Of a DNA stretch of 64,000 bases, positions 22,201 through 34,399 are shown one piece after another (position 1 is the stretch's first letter; the number at the start of each line of letters is the position of its first letter). Source of the stretch: Septoria linicola (lineage: Eukaryota > Ascomycota > Dothideomycetes > Mycosphaerellales > Mycosphaerellaceae); contig CP099421.1 in assembly GCA_024114885.1 (NCBI GenBank), positions 1,736,001 to 1,800,000 on the forward strand. Reading direction: 5' to 3'. The translations under genes were made by a program, and so were the position numbers. The notes beneath the pieces are model-generated. The model was not told the DNA's origin. It made no database searches and saw only the letters and a list, made by a program, of their open reading frames with translations.

Positions 22201-25200
22201 AAAGCTAGAAGGTAATTGTCGCTTAGGTTCCGCTACTACCTAGCTCGGACTAGAATCTCTTCTTTAATAGAGAGAACGTAACCGAGTATATTAAGCGTTT
22301 TAAAGTATTATATAGAAACTACGCTATCTTACTTATTAATAATAATAAACAGCTTTATAAGAAGTTACTTACTTAGGTTATAGTTATCTAACGTAGACGA
22401 TACTAGCGCCTTAATAGTTTCTACGACCGAGACTACGCTAAGTTTAAAGAGTCGATTATTAAGGAATACTAAAAGTACGATAATATATATATACTCGGAA
22501 ACCGCTACTATATAGAAAACCTTTATAAGGTTAACCGTAGCGAGGATAATAATCTCTTAGAGTACTTAAGGTAGTTTATACTCTACTCTAATACTATACC
22601 TACTTCGTATATAGACGAGCGTTCTCGTACTCTTCTATTTATATAAGGCCTTCTATTTTGTTTTAGTAAGAGGCTCTAGGCCTATCTTAGGTTAGATCTT
22701 AATAATAAGGACTTAGATTATAGTAAGCTCTTAAAGATAGCCTAGCGTTAGATTAATAGTAATAAGGACTTTAAATTAGAAGTATATAACGAAGGTAGTA
22801 GAGACGTCTAGTAGTTATATAAAGTAGTAAAGAAGTCCGCTCTAAGACTAAACTCTAAGTTTAAGGCTAGAGAAACGGTAGTCTATAAAGGCTATAAGCT
22901 AGTAACTATCGATAATATTACTACTAGTATATAAGATCTTATAATCGCTACGATTCGTCGACTCGAAGAAGAAGGCCTATAGCTACTACGCTCGTCGATA
23001 GAATAGCGGGCGAAGTCTTACGATCACGACTATCTATATATTCTAAGGCCTACTTATAGCTAGGAGATTTCGATTAACTTAGCTACGATAGATAATAGGT
23101 TAATAATTAAGGCCTACGTAGCGATCGCTCTAAAGATTTTAGGTTATTAGATATATAGGCTCGAAGGCTATATAGCTATAAACTACGAGTACCTATAGTA
23201 GTTCGAGACTAAGAGCTTAATATATAGAGATCTAAAGACTAGTATTATATACTACGGAACGCCTTACCTAGGTATAGAAAAGATATAGTACTACTAGGAT
23301 AAGGAACTACTAAAGCTGTTCGTATTAATAGAAGTATTAGAGTAGCGCTATAGGAAGATCGATCTTGAAAATATAGATCGTTTATTAACGCTAAGAGCGA
23401 GCTAGTAGAGGATAGCGAATAAGGTAGCTAGTATTAACGGTCCTATTAATATTAGTTAAGTCACTTCTATTATATAGGAGGATTAGGACGATCTAATTAG
23501 GGCCTACGTAGCTAGAGATAGTATAAAGACAAAGTAGAACCTAAATCCTTCTCGTCTAGTCGGAGGATAGCTAATAGGAGTATAGAAGCGGATTACGACC
23601 TAGGCTATAGCTATAAGAACCTACGCTTATTGTTACTTTTATATTAAAGAGGTTAAAGATAAAAACTAGCTAGCTCCTTACCTTATAGATATAGAAGAGT
23701 TAAAGGATTCTTAAACTTAGAGACGTAATAATAATAAGATCGAGGATAAGTAGATATACGACTACCTAAACGGCCTACTAGTTCTAGTCGCTTCTACGTA
23801 TATTTAAAAGCGAAAGAAGGCTAAGGAGCCTCTAAAGACTAAGCGTATAGACAATTACCTTCGAGCTATATACGCTAATAATAACGCTAACGTCTTCTAG
23901 ATAGATAAAATACTCGAATCTAAGGTCTAGTTAAGCTTAGTAGAGATTATTCTCTATAGCGAGCGAGCGTCGTATTCCTTGTAGAGTCGTATTCTAAACG
24001 ATACGGATCTATATAAGAAGCTTAATAAGCTCTATATAAAGAAGCGTATAAATAGAGGTAGTAGAGCTAAGATTAGCGTATATTCCTTACTATCTAAAGC
24101 CTTTAGTAAGTAAGTAGAGAAGGAGCTAACGAAAGCTGTTTTAGCGACTAATATTAAGGCCTTCTAGGTTACTACTATAGCGATTAATATAGTTAAGCCT
24201 AGGCTCGCTTCCGAGCTTTATAAGTAGACTAATAATATCCTTCTATTATTTAATAATATCTATTAGATTATTCTAAGTATCTACGTACCTATAAAGTACG
24301 GCCTTTAAATAATAGCTTATAAGTCTTTAATCGACGAGGGGACTAAGTTAATAATTATACTAATCGAATATATTCGAAAGCTTTAAGTCGGTATAATCTC
24401 TCTTAGTAATATTACTATAAGAGGAGTTAAAGGTAAAGTTACTTTTATTAGGTACTACCTAGAGATATTAATCGATATCTTTAGCGTAAGAGTTACGATA
24501 CTATTTCTAGTCTTACTAGTAAACGGCTCGATCTTACTCGGCCGACTATAGGCGTAGCGAGTACGCTTAGCTTCTAAGAACTACGATAATAGCTCGTAGA
24601 AGGGCTTAATTAGTACTCTAGACGGCTATATTATTATATTTACTAGTTTTAATAGCTATAATAATATACGTACTATAGAATAAGTTCTAGGAAAAGCTAG
24701 AGTGCCGAGGAACTAGCTCTAGTCGACGGCACGAGTATAGTAGAGGCTCTAATATAGGTATCGCGTTAAGATTCGATAGAAGTTAGTATCTAGACTCTAA
24801 CTTTTAATAATTACTAGCTAAAGAATATAGGGTATACTATCGAGGACTCTAGATCTTATAATAGTAAGGAGTAGGAAGAGAGATTATAAGCTTTTTAAGC
24901 TTCTACTACCCTTTCTATATAAGGTTTAGTAGTTAGAGGTAAAAACTCTACTTAGAAAAGTTAGCTAGCGGAACGTTCTATAGTTACCTTTTTAAACGAT
25001 AATTACGTTATACCTCCTATACTATACTTTAAACTATACTAGTAGTATAGATAGATAAGCGATTAGTACTAGTGTTCGTTTATAGTTACTAATAGCTCTA
25101 AACTCTTAGAGAATTAAGTCTTTAACTACCTTACGTAGTAGTTATTATATATAAAGGTAATCTACTTTAGAGACTATTTTATAGTAGACTTAATTAGATA

Positions 25201-26581
25201 AAGTACTTCTCTACGATAGTAGCTCGAACTATTAAGATAGGTTAATTATAGCTAGACTTAAATATAGTATAACTATCTTATAGTAGTAGCCGTCGAAGGT
25301 AATATCGCTAAATTTAGCTAAAATAGTCGACTTAAGAAGCTTTTACTAGCTACTAGCGAAGCTAAGCTAGCTTATACTAGCGAGCGAGACTTATACTAGA
25401 GTATTAGGTATAGTTTTAAAGATACTATATAAGTATGTCTATCGAGCTAGGGTTTAAATTACGAGAGCGAATACTTAATAATTACCTATAGGAAGCTTAG
25501 AGAAATAGAGCTAACTATCTAAGAACCTAGACTCTATAACGAGGTTATCTCTAATAAAGTAGACGACGAGCTTAGTAAGGAGACATACGTTATCTCGGCT
25601 ACTATTAATATAGTAGCGGAGAGAGCTCGTAATAAAGAGGCTATAAGGTAGTAGAAGCTAGATAATTATATTAGCGCCTATACTCTTTATAAGCGAGTTA
25701 CTAATAAAATTAAACTAGTAAATATAGATATTACTATAACTAACGGCTTAAACCCTAGCGGACTAAAGAACTAGCGACGGACTTATATTAAGAAGGAGGC
25801 GGCTATACTACCTAGTACTAGACCTTACGATAGTAAGTACTTAACTAAGAAGTTCTTAGCGATCGAGCCTAGATTATAGCTTATACCTAAACGGCTTATA
25901 AAGTTTAAACCTAGTATAGAACTACTACTAAAGGAGCTAGATTTATTATACTATATACTAAGGAATCGAGAAGCTACCTTTACGTAGAACTTTACGTATT
26001 TAGGCTAAATTAATCCTAATATTACTCTACTATAGAAGATTTAGATAGTTCCTTACGAGCTATAGTAGTATCTAGGCTTTAAGCTAAACCTATCTCTACG
26101 ACACGTCGTAGAAGATATACTAAGACAACGAATCTAAGCTAGAACTCTTAAGCTATACTATAGTACCTATCGAAACCTATACTTCCTTATTAGTAAGAAG
26201 ATAGAGGTAGGTAAGCTAAAGAAGTATTAGTTAATTAACGTAGCTTAGAAGTTTAATTAAGTTACTATAAGAGATTCGAACTTACTACCCGACGCTAAAA
26301 GTTTCTCTAAGGACTTTACTAGTTACGCGCTAGCCTCGTTAGTTAATATCTTCTCTAGATATAACTAAATTCTACTCGATAAATTATATAGAGACCTTAT
26401 AGGCTTCGACTTACTACTAGGACTACTATAGTAGATAACGTTACTATAAGGAGCTACGAATTCTATTACCTAGTTCGTTCGTATTATTAATTAAGTACTT
26501 ATAGAGTATGTCTCGTATAAGGCACGGCTGTTTCTTAATAATATTAGTATTAAAGGGCCTAAGACGAAGTATAATAGTAAA
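22201..26581 (+). pseudogene. Gypsy-2 gag-protease-RT (5' part), RIP-degraded
   Basis: Gag-like alpha-helical sequence from about 22.2 kb (FNGENVTEYIKRFKVLYRNY) is followed near 24.3 kb by an aspartic-protease pattern (SLIDEGTK ... ILLGR). From about 26.1 kb comes Gypsy RT (KKYQLINVA, VTIRDSNLLPDA, LLQGATNSITQFVRI). The YxDD-type box reads F-L-N-N at 26531-26542 because both GAT codons became AAT by TpG-to-TpA. It is interrupted at 26581 by Copia-1. Confidence 0.8.
24981..25005. repeat. 25-nt interrupted palindrome, copy 2 (degenerate)
   Basis: TAGTTACCTTTT / AAACGATAATTA around one T: the same length and layout as copy 1 with a few changes. Confidence 0.5.
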
Positions 26582-26859
26582 TGTTAAGAATGTATCCTAG
26601 ATAGTCAGTCTAGATATAGACTTCTAAGTATAGTTCTAGATGCCTAAGGCATCTACCTAAGGCTTAGTAAGAGGTATATCTTGCTTCTCTCTCTTCTCTT
26701 CTTAGATAACTAACTTAATTAACTTTGTATTTAGTTCCTAGTATATTACTACTACACTATATGTATAAGTCAGTTCAAGATTAATCCCCTATTCTTCTTT
26801 ACTACGCTATACCCTCCTTAACATTATATAGTATCTACAAACGCCCTCTACTTTTAACA
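26582..26859 (+). repeat. Copia-1 5' LTR
   Basis: Begins TGTTAAGAATG and ends TTTTAACA; 278 bp, flanked by GTAAA. Confidence 0.92.
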
Positions 26860-26874
26860 GGTTATAAGCCCGGG
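26860..26874 (+). promoter_or_regulatory. Copia-1 primer-binding site, half-tRNA(iMet) type
   Basis: Directly after the LTR stands GGTTATAAGCCCGGG. Allowing one RIP change (TGA to TAA) it is complementary to the anticodon arm of initiator tRNA-Met (CGGGCTCATAACC). This is the mode known from Drosophila copia, which primes with a cleaved internal tRNA fragment. Confidence 0.7.
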
Positions 26875-26899
26875 TTTATATACTAAATAGGAGCAACCT

Positions 26900-29800
26900 A
26901 TATTAGTATAGGTTACTTATATCCCTTATAGTTTATAGAAAACATTTAGGGCCTAGAAGTTTCCCTAACTATATTACTAACGAAGCTAGTTTACACCTAG
27001 TAGTATACAAGTTAGTAAAGATCTCTATAAGACAGTAGTATATTTCTGCTTTATTAATACCTGCCTAGTTCTCTACTATTACACCTAGTATTACTAGAGT
27101 TAGAAGAGGCTACTTAGCCTTCCTACTACCTAGTAACAGAAACTCTACTAAGAGAGAAAGATCTAAGTCTTAGTAATTTCCTAAATACGAGGAATCCCTA
27201 TCCCTTAGAGCTAGTCTCCCTACTATAAGAAATTACCCTTCTCTAGAATCCTTAGCTAGTCTAAAGCATTCTACTAATCATTTATTCTATTTACCTATTT
27301 CTATAATAGACTAAGAGGACAAGAAGAGCTAAAGGATTCCAATCCTAGACAGAACTAACTAGAAGAGATAGTTTAAGCTATAGATAGACAAGCTAGAAGG
27401 AAAGGACTAGTTCTAGGTAATTAGCTAACTAATTGTTAGAGGGAACCTATATATAGTTTAGTAGGATACTAGTCTTTAGATATATGTTACTTAGAATCAA
27501 TACTTCTTAAAAGACAATATAGTATATAGGTTTAGTATTAGATACAGTATTAGTAAAGATAATAAGATAGAGCTAGAGACATAGTGTATTACTACACTAG
27601 TAGCTAAGATATAGGTAATTCTCTAGAACAAGTATAATAGAGTCCTAAAGTCCTATACTATAGGTCTGATTAAGTAGTTTGTTATATTTAGGATATTACC
27701 TAATAAGATAATTAGGGAAGTATAGAGACACCTTAGAGGCCTAGGTAAGAGGATTACTAAGATTGATCCTTAGGAAGCCTACTACTAGAGCTAAGAGAAA
27801 AGGCTGAAACATCTCCTATAGTCCCTACCTACATTATACTAAGTAGCTAAGGATGCTATTATAACCTAACTATCCTTAGATATAGACACTGTTCTCCTTC
27901 TACTTAAGTCCTAAGAGGCAAGAGATAATCTAGACAAGATAGACATAGGTCTAGCTATATTCTATTCTAGGTAGCCCTACTAAGGAAAGTCCCTACTAAT
28001 ATACTAGCTCTATAAGAAAGGAAAGCACTAGTTAAAGGATTGTCCTAACCTCTCTACTACTAAGAAACTGTCCTAGTAGAGAAATAGTACTAAGAACTAG
28101 AAGGACCCTTAGGGATTATTCCTTAGAGAGAGGGTTAGAAGATCCCCTTTACTAAGGAATACTAGATATATTAAGAAAGCTGTCTACAAGTCATTATTAT
28201 ATAATAAGCTAAAGAAGGTTATCTAGAAAATAGGTAAGTAGCTTCAAAGGATAGAAAAGTCTAGAAAGCTTCTAAAGAAAGGATTTTTAGCCTAGGAGTC
28301 TAGTTCTAGTTCTGATTCTAGAACTTACTCTAGTTCTAGAAGTAATAATAATTCCTTATTAGAAGATAATAACCAAGATAAGTTAGCCTATTCTATAATT
28401 AAGGCTAAAAGCAAGTTATTACCCTAAGAATAGCTCTTAGATTCCTATACCTCATCCTATATAACTAACTAACTGTCCTTCTTTAGATTAGTAAAGCTAC
28501 TAAGGAAGAAAGTATAGATTAAGGTAGGAGGAGGATACCTCTATATAACCTACTCTAGACTAGTATAGATAAAGGGAATCTTAGGAGGAGAAGTTCTACT
28601 TAATAAGGTACTATTTGTTCCTAATCTTAGAGTAAATCTTATATTATAGGATTAGTTTAGTAAGCAATTTAGAGTCTAGAAGCCTGATTTCACTCTCACC
28701 TCCCTAGATAGCTAAACAGTTATAAAGACTAAGCTAGTTAGAGGTGTTCTATTTGTTAGTAAGATATTACCTCTTCTATAGGAAAAGTTATATTACTTAC
28801 TATATAATCCTATAGAGGTTAACAATACCTATACTACCCTATTAGAGAAGGATCTAAAACAGTAGGAGCTATAGTATAGAAGATTTGTATACTTTGGAAG
28901 AGGGTTACTCTTAAACCTTTATAAAGTTACTAACCTAAAGGAAAGAATTCTAATTCCTAACTAGGAAGAGTATAAGTATAGGATCTATATAATAGGCAAG
29001 ATAAAGAAACACCTAGGCAAGTCTATTAAGAGAAGACCTAAAAGATTAGCTCTTATGTTAGTAGATATCTATAGACTATTACTATTATTAGTAAAAGGTT
29101 TTATATAGTAGCTTAAGATTGTTAATAACTTCTTAAGAAAGAAATAGGCATTTCTACTTAAGGCTAGATTAGATACACTAACTACTCTTTAGAACTGGAG
29201 GATTAAGGTAGAAAGGCAGTTAGTAGTACTCCTTAAGTCTATAAGGGCTAATAATACTAGAGAGATTACTACTTTAATCAAATAGTAGGAGAAGGACTTT
29301 AGAATCACCTATAAGCTAACTAAGGCCTATAATTCACTCTAGAATAGAGTAGTTAAGAGGTCTATCTAAACATTAGAGGCCTCTATTAGAGCAATGCTTA
29401 AAGAAAGCAAGATACCTATTAAGTTTTAGCTAGAAGCTCTTAAAGTATAGGTATATATAAGGAACAAGCTTCTAAATGGACCTAATATTAAGGGATTCAA
29501 GCTCTTACCTAATAAAGCTTTTAATAGGATCAAACTAATAGTCTCCTACCTCAAGGTATAGGGATATAGAGCTATAGTGTATATAGATACAAGAGTATAG
29601 CCTTAGTAGGCAAGGAGTAACAAACTAATAAACAGAGGAAAGGATACTGTGTTTGTTAGATACTATAATAATATAGTAAAGGTATAGAAGTTCTAGGAGC
29701 TAGATATAAAGGCTGTCAAGTAGTATACTAATACAATCTTCTTTAAAGATAAGCTAGGTAGAGAATTGGACTTAAATATTAAGATTAAGAATCTCCCTAG

Positions 29801-31960
29801 TTTAGCTCTAGAAAGAAGACCTATTAGAAGGCTAAGAACTATTAGCTAGCCTACTCTATAAGCTAGTAGGAGTACCCTAGGTGCTCCTAGTCTAGGCTAG
29901 TAGAAGCCTCCTCCTCCTTAGCTATTAGTATAGGTTTAGGAAGGAAAGAAACTCTTTATACAACTTCTACCTCTACTAGAAGATATAGGAGAGTACAGAA
30001 AATTCCTAGACTAAAGGAAAGTTAAGAAAGAATCTAAGAATTCTGCCTAAGAAACTATAGAGGTAGATTAGGAGTAGATAGTCCTAAGGCAAACTCTTAG
30101 AAAGAGGAAAGTATCCTAAGAACTTAATAGATTTAACTAGAAGCTGAAGCCAATTAGGCTTAAGCCAGATTAGAATAGTTAGCTAGACAAGGAAATGCTC
30201 CTAGAGTATTAGACTTTCTTCTTAGCTATAAGCTCTATTAACCTAGGTATCCTATAGGACCTAGAATTCTTAGAGGAAGTTAAAGAGATTATATTCTTAG
30301 CTACTAAAGAAGTAGGAATACATAAATAGGAGGTTCCAATCCTAAGGAACTATAAGGAAGTAGTAAGTAATCCTAAGTAGGGTTATCTCTAGTAAGAAGC
30401 TATTTAGAAGGAGCTAGATACACTTATAAGTAACAACACCTAGACTATAGTAGTCCTACTAAAAGGAGCTAACCTAGTTACCTTAAGATAGGTCTTTAAT
30501 GTTAAGAGAAAGCTTAGTAGAGCTATTAAAAAGTTTAAGGCAAGACTAGTTATAAGAGGGTTCTCCTAAAAGTATAGAGTAGACTATATAGAAACTTTTA
30601 CCTCTATAGTTAGGTAGGATACTCTAAGAGGATTTATAGCTATAGTCTATAAGAAGGACCTAGTTCTGTACTAAGTAGATGTAAACAATATATTTATAGA
30701 GAGCACCCTATATAAGGACATCTATATAATCCTACTACTAGGTGTTGACCTACTAACTAGTATAGTCTTATAAGTTCTAAGGAGTCTCTATAGGCTAAAG
30801 CAAGCTATAAGAGACTAGAATCAGCTATGTATGTTAAAGCTAAAAGGAATAGGATTCAGATAATTAGAAGTAGACCTATGTCTTCTAATCTATAAGAAAA
30901 GGAAAGACCTAATAATCCTAATCTATATTAATAATATACCTATTACTATAGAGAGACTAGAAGATATCCTCTAGTTCAAAGACTAACTTAGTAAGGTCTT
31001 TAAGATCAAAGATCTTAAAGAACTAGACAAGATTCTTAGAATAAGACTAATAAGAAACAGATAGCAAGGCTAGCTGAAACTTGACTAGAAGTACTATATC
31101 TAAGAGAACCTAGCTAAGATAGGAATAGGTTAAGAGACTATATTACTAACTCTTTTACTAATAGACAGCTATAAAAGTCTAAAGCCTACTAGACCAAATA
31201 ATAAAAGATATAACAAATAGGAGTACTAATCTATTATTAGAACATAGATATAGCTTGTAACTATTATAAGACTAGACATTTTATTTGCCCTTAGAAGATT
31301 GAGCTCCTATGTTAGTAATCTAATAGTAGGATATATAAAGGCTCTAAAGAAGCTGACTAGATACCTGAGATTAAACCTAGACCTTGGTCTAAGATACTTA
31401 AGGAATAGTTAAGGCTGCCTTACTAGATATATAGACTCTAACTATGCAATAGACAAGACTAATAGAGTCTTAATCCTTAGATATGTCTTCTTCCTTTATA
31501 GTATACTAATCTCCTAGATAAGTAAGAAGTAGAAATCTGTAGCTATATCTATAATAGAAGCTAAATATATAGCTATAGGAGCATATACAAAACAGTTATA
31601 GTTCCTTAGTACTCTTTTAAGAGAGCTTGGATGCCTAGAGTTAGTAGGAGAATGTTCTTACTAACTAAGGATCCTTAGTAACTAGGAAACTATTACTAGA
31701 ATTAGGCTAATTCAGCTGAAAGGTAATAACTAAGCTGCCCTTACTCTAGTTAAGGACTTATATGTTTATAACAAGTCTAAACATATTGATATCTTATATA
31801 ATACTATAAGAAAGCTCTAGTAGAATAGACTTATCTCTATAGAATATATGAATATAAAAGAGATAGTAGTAGATAGTCTTACTAAGCCAAAGAATAGACT
31901 ATAGTTTCAGGAGTTTATAAGGCAGCTCTGCCTTATATAAGAGATGTACAAAAGATAACT
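26900..31960 (+). pseudogene. Copia-1 gag-pol polyprotein, RIP-degraded
   Basis: One long frame (codon starts divisible by 3) with TAG/TAA stops of RIP type. The CCHC zinc knuckle is at 28002-28043 (C-x2-C-x4-H-x4-C, with the first two Cys now Tyr codons). Integrase lies around 29.0-29.8 kb. The RT core has its YxDD box at 30924-30935, now Y-I-N-N through TpG-to-TpA. RNase H covers about 31.5-31.95 kb (SKHIDILYNTIRKL ... DSLTKPKNRLQFQEF). Gag and pol share a frame, as in single-polyprotein Copia elements. Not functional as it stands. Confidence 0.85.
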
Positions 31961-32602
31961 CTAAGCCTTAGAGCTAAACTAAGAGGAGTCTAAAAGAAAG
32001 ATTTTAGTTACTTAACTCCTCCTTAGTTAGACTTTATAAAGTCCTAAATGCCCTTACTAATGTTAGACCTGTTACTAACTATAATATTACTATATAGCAC
32101 CTAGCTGAACTAGACACCCCCTAAGGCCAAGTACTAGTTGATATTAAAGACCTCCTCTATAGTAGCTATTATCTCCTCTACTAGTATATAGTTACTCTAC
32201 TCCCTAGCTTAATATAAGATCCCTATAGCTAAGAATAGTGTACCTTAAAGACTATTAGGGAACTAAGAAGCTGTATAGAATGTAACTAAGTAAGGGACTA
32301 GGCTATAAGGAATCTAGGGAGCTGTTAGAATTAGCTATAAGAAAGAATAGGGGTAACTTACTAGATAGTCTATGTCCTGAACAATCTACTCCTATATAAG
32401 AGAGGAGGAAGATCTTATAGAAGGCATTTCTTTTGCCTTTTTATAAGAGATAGTAGTATAGAAAGTTTGTTAGATTAATAGTTAGTGCTATCTAGTTATT
32501 AGTCTGAAAAGTAAGTACTTAATAACTAATCAAGATTAGGACTAGTATTTAAGTACTATAGATGATCTATTGAAAGATCTGACTATATAGTATAAGTGGG
32601 AG

Positions 32603-32880
32603 TGTTAAGAATATATCCTAGATAGTTAGTCTAGATATAGACTTCTAAGTATAGTTCTAGATGCCTAAGGCATCTACCTAAGGCTTAGTAAGAGGTATAT
32701 CTTACTTCTCTCTCTTCTCTTCTTAGATAACTAACTTAATTAACTTTGTATTTAGTTCCTAGTATATTACTACTATACTATGTGTATAAGTTAGTTCAAG
32801 ATTGATCCCTTATTCTTCTTTACTACGCTATACCCTCCTTGACATTATATAGTATCTATAAACGCCCTCTACTTTTAATA
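32603..32880 (+). repeat. Copia-1 3' LTR
   Basis: 278 bp, preceded by the purine-rich AAGTGGGAG tract. It differs from the 5' LTR mainly by C/T and G/A changes at CpA/TpG. Confidence 0.92.
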
Positions 32881-32938
32881 GTAAAGAGGTTAAACCTAGC
32901 CTCTACTATTATGTTATTAAACATATTATAGCTATAGA
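32881..32938 (+). pseudogene. 58-bp remnant of Gypsy-2 RT between Copia-1 and Gypsy-3
   Basis: Starts with the right copy of GTAAA and ends with the left copy of ATAGA. It continues the Gypsy-2 RT reading from 26581 to 39634. Confidence 0.8.
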
Positions 32939-33110
32939 TATAAAAGGGGTATATAGTAATATATAGAGCGCCCTCCTAATAAGACTATTAGGATATCGTA
33001 AGACTAATTCTTACCTCCTTTCGGATATATACGCGTACTATAGTTATACTATACGCTAAGCCTACGAGCCTAAGGCAGGTCTTAGCCTTTAACCTTACCT
33101 AGCTCTTATA
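32939..33110 (-). repeat. Gypsy-3 3' LTR
   Basis: 172 bp; pairs with 39462-39633. Plus-strand ends TATAAAAG...CTCTTATA are a RIPed TG...CA pair. Confidence 0.88.
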
Positions 33111-33359
33111 ACTATCTCCTCTCCTTAAGAGAGCTACCCTTAGCGACACTCTTACTTAATAGGTCGTATTCTAGGCTACCTATTCGGTCTTTATAATATA
33201 CTTTATATATTCCGCGCCTATCGCGTCTCTAACGCGTTATATCTACGAACCTTTAGCGCGTTATATAAATACGCGCTACGAAGTAAAGGGTTACTATATA
33301 TATTTACGTTTACGTAGTAATATAATCTCTACTATAGCGACTACGTCGCTAGGCTCGAG

Positions 33360-34310
33360 TATATTCTTTAAAAACTCTTCTAACTCTCTCTTAGACTTTC
33401 TTTCTACGTATATAATATTTTCTATGTCCTTAGTAAGCTAGTATCTCTATACGATTACTATACTACTAACGTAAGTATAATACTACTAAAATATATAAGA
33501 GTCGTAGTCCTAAACCGCCTACTCTATACTATCGATAATATTAGAGGCTATAGCGATATCGAGATCTACCTCTACTATATTAAGTATACCTACGACGGTA
33601 CGGATCTTCGAATACTCCTTAACTACGTTTTAACTACTAACGGGCTACGTATAGACGACGAGCTAGTATACGATAGAGTAATAAAGCCTAGTTAGAAGGT
33701 TAAGTACTAGCGCTATAAGCGCTAGTACTACGCCTATAAGAGGATTACTAATAGAAACCTTAAGCGGTAGGCGCGCTACGTACTATACTACCGCGAGTAG
33801 CTAGAGACCCTCTCTAAGAGCGTACGTAAAGAGTAGGTAAAGCGCTGCCTAAAGGCCCTTCGTACCTCTATTAAGACCGCTAAGAGGGTCTTTACTAGTA
33901 ATAAGGGTAAAGCCGTTAGCGGCTAGGATACGCTACGTAAGGCAAGCGTACTCGCCTCGCTACTAGCTAGCGCGATATCCGTCGCCGGTCTAGTAGAGAC
34001 CTAGCGCTAGTCTAACTTTATAGTAGCTATGTTTAAGCTATAGTACGAGGTATACCTACTCTTCCTATACGATCCTTATACGATACTAATACTCTTCGTA
34101 GACTAACCGTATAGTAGGCGCCTCTAGCGATGCCCTAGACGCTATTATAGAAGCGGTATACTCTAAGAGTAGTAACTAGGAGGAGAGTAAGCTCTTAGAG
34201 GACGCTATGTCCGATAAGGAGGTAGAGGAGGATAAGGATAAGGACGTAGAGGGCGTCGATAGTAGTAGAAACGCTAGCGACGACGCGCTCTCTATAGACG
34301 ATAAATAAGC
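33360..34310 (+). pseudogene. Possible extra ORF near the Gypsy-3 3' LTR (strand uncertain)
   Basis: Between the end of pol and the 3' LTR the plus strand (antisense to Gypsy-3) has a frame of roughly 300 codons with only RIP-type stops. It is rich in Lys/Arg and Tyr (YDGTDLRILLNYV, ETLSKSVRKEQVKRCLKALR). Part of the same stretch is also open on the minus strand (ELEEFLKNILEPSDVVAIVE at ~33.35 kb), so I cannot say which is real. Not recognised. Confidence 0.3.
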
Positions 34311-34399
34311 GTTTCGCTCGCTAACTATCTACGCCTCTTATACTCTACTCGCGCCTATATAGGCTATAGTTAAATACTTACTTCTTACCTATAGGTACT

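Larger units (their letters stand above)
26582..32880 (+). mobile_element. Copia-1: full-length Ty1/Copia retrotransposon, least RIPed element
   Basis: It is 6,299 bp with two 278-bp LTRs (TGTTAAGAAT...TTTTAACA) and exact target duplication GTAAA (26577-26581, 32881-32885). The order is LTR, primer-binding site, gag with zinc knuckle, integrase, RT, RNase H, polypurine tract, LTR. Unlike its surroundings it still has many CpA and TpG, and the LTR pair differs mainly by RIP-type transitions. It is inserted in the Gypsy-2 RT. Confidence 0.93.
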
